Shown in pieces: positions 8,502 to 18,481 of a stretch of DNA of 64,000 nucleotides. Positions within the stretch are counted from its first letter, which is position 1, and each line of letters starts with the position of its first letter. This DNA comes from Maridesulfovibrio salexigens DSM 2638. Its GTDB lineage: Bacteria; Desulfobacterota; Desulfovibrionia; Desulfovibrionales; Desulfovibrionaceae. A program made the position numbers and the translations under genes. The DNA is taken from NCBI RefSeq assembly GCF_000023445.1, contig NC_012881.1:1121501-1185500 (forward strand), written 5' to 3'. Under the pieces are notes generated by a model. The model was not told the origin of the DNA, searched no databases, and worked only from the letters and a program-made list of their open reading frames with translations.

Positions 8502-9635
8502 ATGAAATTCACTAACAGGATGAACAGAATGACAGCAGGGCTTGCGGCAGCCGTATTGCTCCTGTTCATCGTACTCATGAGTGCCCAGTCTGCTGAAGCG
8601 GTCAGGTTGAAGGATATTTCATCCTTCAGCGGCGTTCGTGACAACGATCTGGTCGGTTACGGTCTGGTTGTAGGTCTCTCGGGAACGGGTGACGGAACCA
8701 ACTCCGCATTCACAATCACCTCCATGATCAACATGCTGGAAAAAATGGGTGTTCAGGTTGACCGTGCTTCGATCAAGCCTAAGAACGTTGCCGCAGTTAT
8801 GGTTACCGCCAAGATGCCTGTTTCCGCTAAGCCCGGTGCACCGCTGGATGTTACTGTTTCGTCTATCGGGGACAGTAAATCTCTCTTTGGCGGCGTGCTT
8901 TTGATGACTCCGCTTAAAGGTATCGATGGTAAGGTTTATGCCCTTGCTCAGGGTGCTTTGACTGTCGGCGGTTTTTCAGCAAGCGGTGAAGCTGCCACAG
9001 CGTCCAAGAACGTTGTTACCGTGGCCCGCATTCCTTCCGGGGCCACAATTGAACGTTCCGTGCCTTTTGACTTCAATCGTCAGCAGAAGATTACCATTAA
9101 CCTCGGTGTTTCCGATTTTGGCACCACCATGCAGGTAGTGAAGAGGATTAATGGTGTGGTCGGCGGTTCTTATGCCAGCGCTGTTGATGCTTCTACTGTA
9201 GATCTTGCTATTCCCGAACATTTCCGGGGCAATATGGTTCCGCTCATGGCAGCGCTTGAAAACCTTGAAATTGCGCCCGATACCAAGGCCAAGGTCGTGG
9301 TTGACGAAAAGACCGGAACAGTTGTTCTTGGACGTAATGTCCGCCTGACCAAGGTCGCCATCGCTCACGGTAACCTGCAGGTTGTTATTGCTGAAGGTGC
9401 AGACGTAAGTCAGCCCGGTCCTTTTGCTCCTGAGGGTGCTGAGACTGTGACAACGCCTGAGACTGAGCTTGCGGTTGAGGAAGACAACAACAGGCTGATG
9501 CTTGTTGAGGGTGCGACTCTGCAAGAACTGGTTGACGGTTTGAATGCCATCGGCGCAACCCCGCGTGACCTTATCTCCATCCTGAGAACGATGAAGGTTG
9601 CCGGAGCCCTGCATGCAGAGCTTGAGGTTATCTAA
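8502..9635 (+). CDS. flgI: Flagellar P-ring protein FlgI
   Basis: FlgI assembles the periplasmic P-ring around the rod. I chose ATG 8502 because GGAGGGAAGG immediately precedes it; the ATG at 8490 overlaps that ribosome-binding site. The 377 residues open with a signal peptide ending in AQSAEA, followed by [26 protein letters not shown], split here as [13 protein letters not shown] and [16 protein letters not shown]. The C-terminal region has [21 protein letters not shown] terminator follows, closing the flgFGAHI unit. Confidence 0.97.
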   Translation: MKFTNRMNRMTAGLAAAVLLLFIVLMSAQSAEAVRLKDISSFSGVRDNDLVGYGLVVGLSGTGDGTNSAFTITSMINMLEKMGVQVDRASIKPKNVAAVMVTAKMPVSAKPGAPLDVTVSSIGDSKSLFGGVLLMTPLKGIDGKVYALAQGALTVGGFSASGEAATASKNVVTVARIPSGATIERSVPFDFNRQQKITINLGVSDFGTTMQVVKRINGVVGGSYASAVDASTVDLAIPEHFRGNMVPLMAALENLEIAPDTKAKVVVDEKTGTVVLGRNVRLTKVAIAHGNLQVVIAEGADVSQPGPFAPEGAETVTTPETELAVEEDNNRLMLVEGATLQELVDGLNAIGATPRDLISILRTMKVAGALHAELEVI

Positions 9636-9673
9636 ACTGTAATAATTCAGTTGATCGAAATAGATTCTTGAAA

Positions 9674-9702
9674 AGCCCGGCAGGTTACTGCCGGGCTTTT
9701 TT
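9674..9702 (+). terminator. Intrinsic terminator after flgI
   Basis: AGCCCGGCAG, loop GTTA, CTGCCGGGCT and a T run. It ends the flgFGAHI operon. Confidence 0.9.
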
Positions 9703-9842
9703 ATTAACCGGCGTGGGGATTGGCTTTTTAATGGTAAAACGTTTGTACTGGTTGGGCCAGAGGTTACATATCTTAGTAATAATAAAAAGTGTGCTATCAA
9801 GAATTCCTTTTTTATAAAACGTTTGTTCGGAGCATAGAACAC

Positions 9843-12260
9843 ATGAAAAAAAAGAATTTTTTATCCAGATACTTAGCAGTAAAGTATATAGGATGCGTAC
9901 TGCTGGTAATTACGCTTTTTTCTTCAGGATTCGGTTTTTATCTACATCGTAATCTGGTTCAGGAGGAGCTGGAAACTGATAGGGCTGAGAGTACGGCTAC
10001 ACTGAATACTCTTTCAATGGCTCTTACTGATTGGATTCAGAGTCAGGTTAGTCTTGCCAAGCTGATCGCCAACACCCAGTCTGTTGTACAAGCCTGTTCC
10101 TACCCTGAAAATGAAGATATTGTATCTGAGGCACAAAGGTTTTTGCAAACTATCCATGATCGTTATGGATTTTATGAAAATATACCTCTGGCTCTGCATA
10201 AGGCTGATGATTCTCTGCTGGAGATTGAGGTTAATGGACAGCCGCGCAGGATTTCGGACGGTCAATTTTTTGTAGATACGGTAGATGGAAAGACCATCGG
10301 CAAGTGCAGTCCTCAGATGAGTTTTATCAAGGCCTCACGCGAAGGTAAGGATTACTTTATCAGTCAGGTTTACCCCAGCCTGCTTCGCGGTAATCCCATC
10401 TTTGTAATTGCAGCGCCTGTTTACAATAGGGGAAAACATGTCGGGACAGTTATTCTTGCCCCCCAGATGAACTATTTTACCGATATGTTCATTAAAAAGA
10501 TTCGTATGGGTGAAAGAGGAAGAGTCTTTTTCAGTGATGACCGCAATATGTTTATTGCACACCCTGATCCGGATCTGATCCTGAAAAAAGAATTAGGGGA
10601 TCATACGCAATATCTTCAGAACATAACTGATGGAAAAGAAGACTTCTTTTCTACAGCAGGAACAGGGGAAGATTTTCGCTATCTTTCCATGCATGTTGAT
10701 ATCCCATCCCAAAATATATTGCATGAATGGTTTTTGACTGTTGCACAGCCAAGGGCTGAAATAGAAGCCGGAGCTAATGGGATTCTCCAAAAACTTTATT
10801 GGTCCGGTGCCTTGTTGATCTTTATGATCGGGCTGGTCTTATTCGGCTTAAACCGCTGGCTGGTTACTTGTCCGCTGGCGAGGGTTGTGTCTTACGCAAA
10901 GAGTATTGAACAGGGTGATTTTAACGCCGAGCTCTCTTTGGAGCGTTCCGATGAATTCGGCGTGCTTGCGGACAGCCTTAGAAATATGACTGTTACTATC
11001 CTTGGCCAATTACAGACTGAGATGGATTTATTCAAAGGTATCCTTGCAGGGATTCAGAATCCCTTTGCCGTGGTTGACCCGCAGATGCGTTTGATTAATT
11101 GCAGTGACAGTATGATCAGGACAACCGGAAGAATTGGCAAGTCTGATGATTTTCAGGGCTGGAATATCTCAAAGTTCTTTTTTAATGATGCCAATCGTCC
11201 TGTTCTTTTGAGCGAAGTGTTCAAAGATGGGAAAGCCAGAAACAAAGTGCCGTTTGCGTATACAAATCCCAACGGTAAATCCTTTGAGATGCTGATTGAT
11301 GTCGTCCTTGTGCGTAGTGATAAGGGCGAAGTGCTGGGAGGAATTACTTTCTGGAATGATATCACTGAACTCAAATCCCAGCAAAAGGCCATCGAAGAGC
11401 AGAAGGACCGGATCGAACAGGCTGCAGTAGAGGCGGAGCAGTTATCCGGTACAACTTCAAAGTCTTTGCAGTCACTTATAAGTGATGTTGCCGATTCTAG
11501 TAAAATGACTTCCGAACAGGAAGCGTGTCTGCTGGAAACTGTAACTGCTATTGATGAACTCAGTTCGACCATTCAGGAAGTCGCCCAGAATGCCTCTCTG
11601 ACCGCTCAAAATGCTGAAGGAACTAAGGAGCAGGCTGTCAATGGAGTGCATGTTGCTGAGGAAACAATATCTTCTATTCATTCCGTAAGAGAGCTTGTTT
11701 CTTCCACCCAAGAGGATTTGAAAACTTTGGGTCATCAAGCAGATGCGATCGGTGATGTAATGAAGATCATTAATGACATTGCAGACCAGACCAACCTGCT
11801 GGCATTGAATGCAGCTATCGAGGCTGCCCGTGCGGGAGAAGCTGGACGCGGATTCTCAGTTGTGGCGGATGAAGTTCGCAAATTGGCTGAAAAAACAATT
11901 GATGCCACCGGCGAGGTGGAAGGGGCTATCGGAGCTATCCAAAGTAATTCTCGCCAATGTTTTCGATCAATCTCCAATGTGGAAGCTGAAGTGACCACAA
12001 GTGTGGAAAATGTTCAGAAAACGGATGTAGCTTTCAAGAAGATTGCTGAGCTGGCTGAGGTTACCAGTGACATGATCACCGGCATAGCAACAGCCACAGA
12101 TCAACAGTCGGCTGCAACCGAGCAGATTGCTAAAACGGCAGGTGAGGTAAGGTTTATGGCCGAAGAAACCAATGCGGTCATGACGCGATCGGATGGCAGC
12201 GTACGGCAACTGCAAAAAGCCTTTAAACAACTAAACGACATAATAATTTCCATGCATTAA
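9843..12260 (+). CDS. Methyl-accepting chemotaxis protein (Cache-HAMP-PAS-MCP)
   Basis: A transmembrane chemoreceptor of 805 residues. ATG 9843 ([11 protein letters not shown]) is preferred over in-frame upstream starts because GGAG lies about 10 nt upstream and the N-terminus then begins right before the first membrane helix (about 12-34). Residues 40-310 form a periplasmic dCache-type sensor, a second helix spans about 318-340, then HAMP (to about 395). A PAS-like domain (about 395-520) precedes the coiled-coil signalling domain with the hairpin tip [20 protein letters not shown]. The ligand cannot be predicted. It is flanked by terminators and inserted between flgI and flgJ, so it is a separate transcription unit inside the flagellar cluster. 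Confidence 0.93.
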   Translation: MKKKNFLSRYLAVKYIGCVLLVITLFSSGFGFYLHRNLVQEELETDRAESTATLNTLSMALTDWIQSQVSLAKLIANTQSVVQACSYPENEDIVSEAQRFLQTIHDRYGFYENIPLALHKADDSLLEIEVNGQPRRISDGQFFVDTVDGKTIGKCSPQMSFIKASREGKDYFISQVYPSLLRGNPIFVIAAPVYNRGKHVGTVILAPQMNYFTDMFIKKIRMGERGRVFFSDDRNMFIAHPDPDLILKKELGDHTQYLQNITDGKEDFFSTAGTGEDFRYLSMHVDIPSQNILHEWFLTVAQPRAEIEAGANGILQKLYWSGALLIFMIGLVLFGLNRWLVTCPLARVVSYAKSIEQGDFNAELSLERSDEFGVLADSLRNMTVTILGQLQTEMDLFKGILAGIQNPFAVVDPQMRLINCSDSMIRTTGRIGKSDDFQGWNISKFFFNDANRPVLLSEVFKDGKARNKVPFAYTNPNGKSFEMLIDVVLVRSDKGEVLGGITFWNDITELKSQQKAIEEQKDRIEQAAVEAEQLSGTTSKSLQSLISDVADSSKMTSEQEACLLETVTAIDELSSTIQEVAQNASLTAQNAEGTKEQAVNGVHVAEETISSIHSVRELVSSTQEDLKTLGHQADAIGDVMKIINDIADQTNLLALNAAIEAARAGEAGRGFSVVADEVRKLAEKTIDATGEVEGAIGAIQSNSRQCFRSISNVEAEVTTSVENVQKTDVAFKKIAELAEVTSDMITGIATATDQQSAATEQIAKTAGEVRFMAEETNAVMTRSDGSVRQLQKAFKQLNDIIISMH

Positions 12261-12263
12261 TCC

Positions 12264-12297
12264 AAGGGCCGCTTTCTTAAATGAGAGCGGCCCTTTT
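12264..12297 (+). terminator. Intrinsic terminator after the chemoreceptor gene
   Basis: AAGGGCCGCT pairs with AGCGGCCCTT over a 12-nt loop and is followed by TT. Confidence 0.75.
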
Positions 12298-12418
12298 CAT
12301 ATGGAGAAGATTTCCGGCTAGTCAAAGTGCTGACTTTATGGGTGATAATAAAAGAAAAATTGATGTTTCATGTCTTTTTTGAAGTCTTAAGCTTATTAAT
12401 CTCAGTGACTTATGTGTG

Positions 12419-12435
12419 ACGGTATGCAATTTGCT
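12419..12435 (+). promoter_or_regulatory. Possible sigma54-like promoter upstream of flgJ
   Basis: ACGGTATGCAATTTGCT has GG, 10 nt, then GC, with TTGCT at the -12 element. It is 70 nt before flgJ. The match to the -24 element outside GG is weak, but position and regulon fit. Confidence 0.4.
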
Positions 12436-12504
12436 TCTTAGGTTTCAAAGTGGTCTCAGGCGCATTTATGCCCGAGTCCGTGCATGAACTGGAGGAAGTA
12501 AAGA

Positions 12505-13227
12505 ATGATAGACAGCACAATGAACACAGCTACCGCGCAAGCCAATGCTGAAAGCAAAGAATTGCAGGGCTTCAAGCGTAAACTTACCAGTCTGAATGAC
12601 CGTCTTTCCGGTGGAAAGGATCAGGAAGCGGCTTTGCGGGATGCCTGCAAGAAGTTCGAAGCGGTCTTCATGGGTAAGATCTGGCAGCAGATGCGTAAGA
12701 ACGTTCCTAAAGGCGGCTATCTGACCAACAGGTATGAGCAGCAGTACACTTCCATGTTTGATAAGGATTTTTCCGAAAAACTGGCAGAGGGCGGTGGTAT
12801 CGGACTGGGGGATATGCTTTATGATCAGTTGCGCGCCAAACTCGAAAATGCCAGCAAATCAACCCTGCCGGGAACTGGAAACTCAACAGCCTTAAAGACC
12901 CTTGATGAAGTAGGGCGTAAGGGTTCAGTTCATGGAACCCGTCTGGCATCAATTAATAAGGGGGAAAATGACGGGCTGCCTGGAATTCCTTTGCCTAAGC
13001 CCGGTATTCCTCTCGAAGATGATGATTTCAGCATGGGCCAACGCGTAGAGCGTCAGATTGCCCGTGAGAATTCTTCAAATTCAGCTGCGCCGAGTCCCAT
13101 GAGCCGGACAGAAGCTATGGCTAAGATTGAAGAACTGGCCCGGAAGATTGAGCAGGAACATGACACAAAAGTTTATGTGCAGGGTGTGACTGCTGAAGAA
13201 ATTGGCAAGAAACTTGCTGGTATATAA
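12505..13227 (+). CDS. flgJ: Rod-binding protein FlgJ (N-terminal domain type, no muramidase)
   Basis: A 240-residue protein with the FlgJ rod-binding domain at about residues 45-112 (ALRDACKKFEAVFMGKIWQQ, SMFDKDFSEKLAEGGGIGLG). It likely caps the growing rod. The C-terminal glucosaminidase domain of E. coli FlgJ is absent; the remainder is a Pro/Gly/Ser-rich linker and a short helical end (KIEELARKIEQEHDTKVYVQ). GGAGG is 9 nt upstream of the ATG. It starts the flgJ-flgN-flgK-flgL run. Peptidoglycan cutting for rod passage must be done by another enzyme. Confidence 0.85.
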   Translation: MIDSTMNTATAQANAESKELQGFKRKLTSLNDRLSGGKDQEAALRDACKKFEAVFMGKIWQQMRKNVPKGGYLTNRYEQQYTSMFDKDFSEKLAEGGGIGLGDMLYDQLRAKLENASKSTLPGTGNSTALKTLDEVGRKGSVHGTRLASINKGENDGLPGIPLPKPGIPLEDDDFSMGQRVERQIARENSSNSAAPSPMSRTEAMAKIEELARKIEQEHDTKVYVQGVTAEEIGKKLAGI

Positions 13228-13304
13228 GCAAGGTTTTGTTAAGAAATCTTAGATAAAGATAAAAAACATTAAATATCAGGTTATTAAGTAGGGAGGAGAG
13301 GGAA

Positions 13305-13784
13305 ATGATAAAACTTATACAGGCAAATCTTGACAGACAGTCAAAGGCAGTCTTGTTGCTCTCCATGCTTCTTCAGGAAGAATTTTCCCTGCTTATGAAC
13401 AAAGACCCGCACGGAGTCACCGGAGTCGAACTGGTAATTCAGGAGCTTATGAGACAGATTTCCGCTGAGCGCATGTCCATGAGATCTTTCGTTCAAAAAT
13501 TTGACCCGTCCGCACAGCGTCTCGGTCAGATTCTTCCTGCCATCGAGGATGGTCAGCGCAAGGAAATTGAAAAGCTTCTCTCCAAGATTGATGAGCTCGA
13601 ACAGAAGTGCGGTGTTCAGGCTACCAAGAATCATCAGCTGGCCCAGGCCCTGCTTGAGCAATCTTCTTCCATGCTGGATTTCCTGCACAGGGAAATTACT
13701 CCCAAGGAAAAGAATGTTTATTCTGCACGCGGTCGTTATGCTAATCCCAAGCCTCAGGCTTCATTAATTAACGGGAGGCTCTAA
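13305..13784 (+). CDS. flgN: FlgN-type export chaperone
   Basis: A 159-residue mostly helical protein directly upstream of flgK. FlgN chaperones the hook-associated proteins FlgK and FlgL before export. The central and C-terminal helices (KKLLSKIDELEQ-like region, CGVQATKNHQLAQALLEQSS, MLDFLHREI) fit the family, which is poorly conserved in sequence. GGGAGGAGAGGG precedes the ATG. Its stop codon overlaps the flgK start (TAATG), which indicates translational coupling to its client. Confidence 0.82.
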   Translation: MIKLIQANLDRQSKAVLLLSMLLQEEFSLLMNKDPHGVTGVELVIQELMRQISAERMSMRSFVQKFDPSAQRLGQILPAIEDGQRKEIEKLLSKIDELEQKCGVQATKNHQLAQALLEQSSSMLDFLHREITPKEKNVYSARGRYANPKPQASLINGRL

Positions 13785-15898
13785 TGCCCGGTGTTAATTC
13801 TCTTCTGAATCTGGGCACAGGGGCCCTTTTTGCTTCTCAGTCGGCGATTTCCGTAACCGGTGACAACATTTCCAATGTTAACACCGAAGGATACTCCCGC
13901 CGCAAGGTCCGTCTCGAAGAACGGGTCAGCATCAACTACAATCCGGGCCAGCTTGGTACCGGTGTACGTGCTGCTGAAGTTTACCGTAATTTCGACCAGT
14001 TCGTAGAGAATAGCTATAACGACAAAGCTACCATGCGCGAGCGTTGGGATACTCTTTACAGTACTTTGAGCAGTGTTGAATCCCTTTTTAACGAATCAAA
14101 GGGATACGGGCTGAACTCCAGTCTGACTAAATTTTTTAATGACTGGCAGGATCTCAGTCAGCGTCCCAATGATGCTGCTTCCCGCCAGCAGTTGCTTAGT
14201 GATACCACCAACCTTGTCAACTCGCTGCACAGTATGCAGGATGACATGACCCGCTATCAGCAGCAGGTTGAGGATTACATCAAGCAGGATGTGACCAAGG
14301 CTAATGATATCATGCAGCGTATCGCTGAGATCAACCAGCGTATCAACGTGGATCAGGTTGAAGGTCAGAACAATCCTAACGCCCTTTATGATGAAAGAGC
14401 CACTTTGGTTCGTGAACTTTCCGAGATCATGGATACAAAAATGATCGATAATGGAAAGGGCAACATTACCATTACCACCGGAGCAGGACAGACTTTGGTG
14501 GACGGCGATAAGCATTTCAGCCTTTCTTACGATGGACCGCAGAGCCAGAATAACCTGACCCCGGCTTCAAATTTTGACGGTAAAGCTTATTTCGCCGGAT
14601 CAAGTGAGTTTGAATACACTCTGGAATGTGTAACCGCAGGCGGTATGGGTACTGCTGAGTATCGCGTATCTCTCGATGGCGGAACCACATGGCTTAAGAA
14701 CGATGATGGTACTGTAAAAACTTTTACTGCCAACGCAGAATCCGGCGCCATTCAGGTTGATGATCTGCAGATCTGGTTCGGAACAGGTTCTGATCCTTCC
14801 ACAGCACCTGCCACCAACATGTCGGTGGGCGATAAATTCAACATCGTTCCCAAGAGTGCTCTGTACTGGGTTGAGAATACCTCTACCAGAGAAAACATCA
14901 CCCCGCAGATCAACTTTGCAGGACAGGATAACACCAGAAGGGTTACCGGTGGTTCACTGGCAGGTCTGTTTAACTTCCGTGATAACGCGGTAGGCAGATA
15001 CAAAGAGCGCATGGATGCACTTACCAATGAGCTCGTCTGGCAGACTAACCGTATCCACTCACAGGGAGCAGGGCTCAAGGCTCACACTTCTCTTGAAGGT
15101 ACCTACGCCGTTAATACTGATACCGCCGCTTTGGGCAGCGGCTCCTCTGGGCTTCCATTCGCTGACAGGCTTCAGTCCGGAAACTCACTGATGTATTTCT
15201 ATAATTCTTCCACCGGTGCCTTGGAATCTTCCGGGCAGATTGATTTCAGCTCCATAGCTCCTCCGGGCGTACAGAATTTCGATCCTTCTGTTCATAGTCT
15301 TGAGGATGTTGAAGCTGCCATTGATGCATCTTTCGGAACATATGTTGATGCATCAATTGTTAACCACAAGCTGCATATCACCGCAAAGGACGGTTATAAT
15401 TTCCAGATGGGAACCGATACCTCCGGTTTATATGCGGCTCTTGGATTGAATACCTATTTCAGCGGTTCTCAGGCCTCTGATATCGCGGTGAACGGCGGAG
15501 TTAACGGAGATATTGATTTCATCAATGCCGGACATGTAAACGGCGCAGGCGAATTCAACTCCGGCGATAACACCAATGCCATCAAAATGAAGCAGATGGG
15601 TATGACCGATCTGGACATAACCACCGCTTTTGACGGTACCACCAAACAGACTTTAATTGAATATTACGACGGTACTGTAGCGGTGGTAGGTGCCGATACC
15701 GGAACCGCCAAGTTTAATAAAAATTTTCAGGAAACACTTGCATCCGACCTTAACGAGAAGCAGCAGTCTGTATCGGGTGTAAATATTGATGAAGAAATGA
15801 GTAACCTGATCAAATACCAGCACTCATACACTGCTGCTGCAAAGCTGATCACAACCGCTGACCAGATGCTTCAGACCCTTCTGGGAATGAAGAACTAA
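13784..15898 (+). CDS. flgK: Flagellar hook-associated protein 1 FlgK
   Basis: FlgK forms the first hook-filament junction zone. The 704 residues carry the N-terminal rod/hook motif (SVTGDNISNVNTEGYSRRKV, residues about 25-44), a long variable central region (about 270-600), and the C-terminal D0 helix (MSNLIKYQHSYTAAAKLITT, DQMLQTLLGMKN). It is longer than E. coli FlgK (547) because of the central insertion with Asp/Thr/Gly-rich beta domains, likely surface exposed. It overlaps the flgN stop by 1 nt. Confidence 0.95.
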   Translation: MPGVNSLLNLGTGALFASQSAISVTGDNISNVNTEGYSRRKVRLEERVSINYNPGQLGTGVRAAEVYRNFDQFVENSYNDKATMRERWDTLYSTLSSVESLFNESKGYGLNSSLTKFFNDWQDLSQRPNDAASRQQLLSDTTNLVNSLHSMQDDMTRYQQQVEDYIKQDVTKANDIMQRIAEINQRINVDQVEGQNNPNALYDERATLVRELSEIMDTKMIDNGKGNITITTGAGQTLVDGDKHFSLSYDGPQSQNNLTPASNFDGKAYFAGSSEFEYTLECVTAGGMGTAEYRVSLDGGTTWLKNDDGTVKTFTANAESGAIQVDDLQIWFGTGSDPSTAPATNMSVGDKFNIVPKSALYWVENTSTRENITPQINFAGQDNTRRVTGGSLAGLFNFRDNAVGRYKERMDALTNELVWQTNRIHSQGAGLKAHTSLEGTYAVNTDTAALGSGSSGLPFADRLQSGNSLMYFYNSSTGALESSGQIDFSSIAPPGVQNFDPSVHSLEDVEAAIDASFGTYVDASIVNHKLHITAKDGYNFQMGTDTSGLYAALGLNTYFSGSQASDIAVNGGVNGDIDFINAGHVNGAGEFNSGDNTNAIKMKQMGMTDLDITTAFDGTTKQTLIEYYDGTVAVVGADTGTAKFNKNFQETLASDLNEKQQSVSGVNIDEEMSNLIKYQHSYTAAAKLITTADQMLQTLLGMKN

Positions 15899-15925
15899 GG
15901 TTTAAAAGGCTGAGGGAGAAAGGCT

Positions 15926-17500
15926 ATGAGAGTATCACAGCAAATGCTTTTTAACACTTATGTGTCCAATATGAATAGATCGCTGACCGATTTGGTAGAC
16001 AGCAATATTCAGGCACAGACTCAGAAGAAGGTGAATAGGCCTTCGGATGATCCTGTGGGCATGGCTCGTATTCTCGACCATCGTGAAACCCTTGCTACTG
16101 TAAAGCAGTACCGGGATAACATTGATACTGCAAAGGGTTGGCTTTCCCTCTCGGATACTACCCTGACTCAGGTTTCAACAATCATTACCCGCGCCAAGGG
16201 GCTGGCCGAGCAGGGTGCTTCCGGTACTATTACCGCTGATAACAGGGAACAGATCAGTTACGAAGCACGGCAGCTTTTTCAGCAGTTGGTATCCCTTGCC
16301 AACACCGAATACGAAGGTAAGAGTATTTATGCCGGGCACAAGGTTGAGGAAAATGCCTTTGCTGAAAAGCTCTGGATGACTACCAATGATTCCAATGTTT
16401 CCTCACGAAATTTCACTATCACCGGTAGCGCGGATAAAACCATAGTTGTCCAATTTCTTGATTCAGGTGATATCGGTGGCGGTGCGGACCTTGATTACCG
16501 TTATTCAAAGGACGGCGGAAAGACTTTCACCACCAAGACTCTTGCGGCCGGTAATACCAGTTTGGACTTTGACGGCGTTACCATGGATTTTGATCTGGGT
16601 ACTCCTGCTGTCAATATACCGGTACAAGCTAATGCTGCTGATAATACCAACGACGCTTCCGGTACCTGGATGTGGGTGCGTCCTACTGCTCAGTATATGG
16701 GCGATGATGCGGATGGTATCAATGTAGTAGGAATGAATACCAACCTGAACGGTCCGTTGAATCAGGCTGAAGGTGATTTTAATAAGGATGTGGTTGTACG
16801 CATTGACAATACTACCGATCTGGCCAGCCAGATAGAATATTCCTACAGTCTTGATGGCGGTGTCAGCTGGGTTGGCGGTAATGTTAAGCCTGCTGACGGG
16901 ATTACTTCCAATGCCGTACTGACCATCCCCGGCGGAACTTTGACCATCCATTCAAATGGTGGTGCCAATGCCTTGGCATCCGGTGCACAGTTCCTCGTTC
17001 ATCCTGATACTGCGGCAATGGATGTCCAGATTCAGGAAAATGAATTTGTACGCATCAACGATGTAGGTAAAGATATTTTCGGTGGTGTTTATCAGCAGCC
17101 CGGAGCAACCGGAGCCAGCGTTGTTTTTAACAATAACAGTACGTATACTGGTGACGGGAGTTCGCCCACACAAAACCTGCTTGAAACAATGGGGAACCTT
17201 GTTGCCTTTCTGGAAACCAACAACCAGAGCGGCGTGCAGGAATGCCTTGAAAGTTTGAATTTATCCCAGAAGCATGTGCTGACCAAGGCTGCTGATGTCG
17301 GTGGCAGGGAAAATAGACTGGCTGTTGCGGATCAGGTTCTCTCCAGTCTCGAATTGAACGAGAAGGACCGTATTTCGCATATTGAGGATGTGGATGTTGG
17401 AGAACTTATGACCAAACTTTCCCAGCAGCAGATCGTCTATGAAGCCGTATTGAAGAGTTCCTCCATGATCATGAAGATGAACCTGCTCAATTATGTTTAA
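15926..17500 (+). CDS. flgL: Flagellar hook-associated protein 3 FlgL
   Basis: FlgL is the second hook-filament junction protein and is flagellin-like at both ends. The N-terminus (MRVSQQMLFNTYVSNMNRSL) and NRPSDDPVGMARILDHR match FlgL. The C-terminus (QQQIVYEAVLKSSSMIMKMN) is the D0 helix. At 524 residues it is much longer than the about 320 of E. coli. Residues about 165-395 form an insert with two similar beta-rich units: DLDYRYSKDGGKTF and IEYSYSLDGGVSW are related, suggesting a duplicated domain. It is 27 nt after flgK with GGGAG near the ATG. Confidence 0.94.
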   Translation: MRVSQQMLFNTYVSNMNRSLTDLVDSNIQAQTQKKVNRPSDDPVGMARILDHRETLATVKQYRDNIDTAKGWLSLSDTTLTQVSTIITRAKGLAEQGASGTITADNREQISYEARQLFQQLVSLANTEYEGKSIYAGHKVEENAFAEKLWMTTNDSNVSSRNFTITGSADKTIVVQFLDSGDIGGGADLDYRYSKDGGKTFTTKTLAAGNTSLDFDGVTMDFDLGTPAVNIPVQANAADNTNDASGTWMWVRPTAQYMGDDADGINVVGMNTNLNGPLNQAEGDFNKDVVVRIDNTTDLASQIEYSYSLDGGVSWVGGNVKPADGITSNAVLTIPGGTLTIHSNGGANALASGAQFLVHPDTAAMDVQIQENEFVRINDVGKDIFGGVYQQPGATGASVVFNNNSTYTGDGSSPTQNLLETMGNLVAFLETNNQSGVQECLESLNLSQKHVLTKAADVGGRENRLAVADQVLSSLELNEKDRISHIEDVDVGELMTKLSQQQIVYEAVLKSSSMIMKMNLLNYV

Positions 17501-17649
17501 GAAATTTATTTAAATGTAGATAGTTGTGCTTGCCCGCAGGGGCTTTCTTGCGCTACTACTTATCCAGTGCTGAAAATATTTTCCATGGTGGCGGATGTTT
17601 TCAATCAAAGCAGAAACAGTCCAAAAGGATTATTTACACACATATTGAT

Positions 17650-17889
17650 ATGCTTATTCTGACCCGGAGACCGGGGGAAGCCCTTTACCTGGATGACAAT
17701 ATAAAGATCACGGTATTAAGCGTGCAAGGCCGGCAGGTTAAGCTAGGTCTTGAGATACCGGCTGAGACTACTGTCTATAGGGAAGAGGTTTACCTCAAGA
17801 TTAAAGAACAGAACCGTTTGGCGCTTGAAAACACAGAGCAGGATCTTCTTGCTGCGACCGAGTTATGGCAAAAGAAAGAAAAAAAATAA
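17650..17889 (+). CDS. csrA: Carbon storage regulator CsrA
   Basis: CsrA is a dimeric RNA-binding translational regulator, here probably of flagellin. The start [20 protein letters not shown] is canonical, and [20 protein letters not shown] completes the core. At 79 residues it has about 18 residues beyond the usual 61. The codon before ATG 17650 has no good Shine-Dalgarno: the nearest AAGGA is about 20 nt upstream. Its coding region overlaps fliW by 25 nt, so the CsrA/FliW pair is translationally linked. FliW binding and inhibition of CsrA is established in Bacillus and Campylobacter. Confidence 0.96.
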
Positions 17890-18317
17890 TCAGGACCCGT
17901 ATCGGGGAAAGAGAAATTACCAATGAAGGTATCATCTACTTTTCCCGTGGATTGATCGGCTTTGACGATAAGAGGGATTTCGCATTAATCCAGCTTAGCG
18001 AGAATTCTCCGTTTCTCCTGCTGCAGAGTCTCGAAGATCCGGCCCTTGGTTTGCTGGTGGCTGATCCCTACAGCTTCATGGACGACTATGAAGTCCGTTT
18101 AAGTGAAGCAGAGAAAAGAATTTTAAGAGTGGAAAATGTCCGCCAGCTTGCAGTGCTGGTTACGGTTACTATTCCTCCGGGAAGACCTGATGAAACCACC
18201 CTTAACCTTGGCGGTCCCATTGTGATCAACTCCGAGGCTAAGCGCGGAATGCAGGTCCCGCAGGTGGATTCCAAATATCCGACACACTTCCGCCCGGCGA
18301 ACGATGATCCTTCGTAG
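17865..18317 (+). CDS. fliW: Flagellar assembly factor FliW
   Basis: FliW binds flagellin and, when free, antagonises CsrA, coupling flagellin synthesis to export. The 150-residue protein has the family signature [20 protein letters not shown] near the N-terminus, DDYEVRL in the middle and the [15 protein letters not shown] segment toward the C-terminus. ATG 17865 lies inside the end of csrA. A hairpin and an AT-rich palindrome follow before convergent flgM. Confidence 0.96.
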
Positions 18318-18356
18318 TTTCGTGGCATAAAATAAATGTCATTTTAGTTTATGCTT

Positions 18357-18380
18357 ACCAAATTAAATTTTTAATTTGGT
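18357..18380. repeat. AT-rich perfect inverted repeat downstream of fliW
   Basis: Two 11-bp arms (ACCAAATTAAA and TTTAATTTGGT) separated by TT. There is no T run after it, so it is not a standard terminator. It could be an operator, or an RNA hairpin protecting the fliW 3' end. Confidence 0.6.
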
Positions 18381-18446
18381 GTGCTCGAAAACGCAGGCGT
18401 TGCCGGGTCAGCGGTGCGGGATAAATCCCATATATTTAGTCATCAA

Positions 18447-18481
18447 AGCGGTGGAGTCCTTATTAGGATTTCACCGTTTTT
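18447..18481 (+). terminator. Terminator between convergent fliW and flgM
   Basis: GCGGTG and GTCC pair with GGAT and CACCGT around a short loop and are followed by TTTTT. The opposite strand has only three Ts, so it mainly serves the csrA-fliW side. It overlaps the flgM stop codon. Confidence 0.65.
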
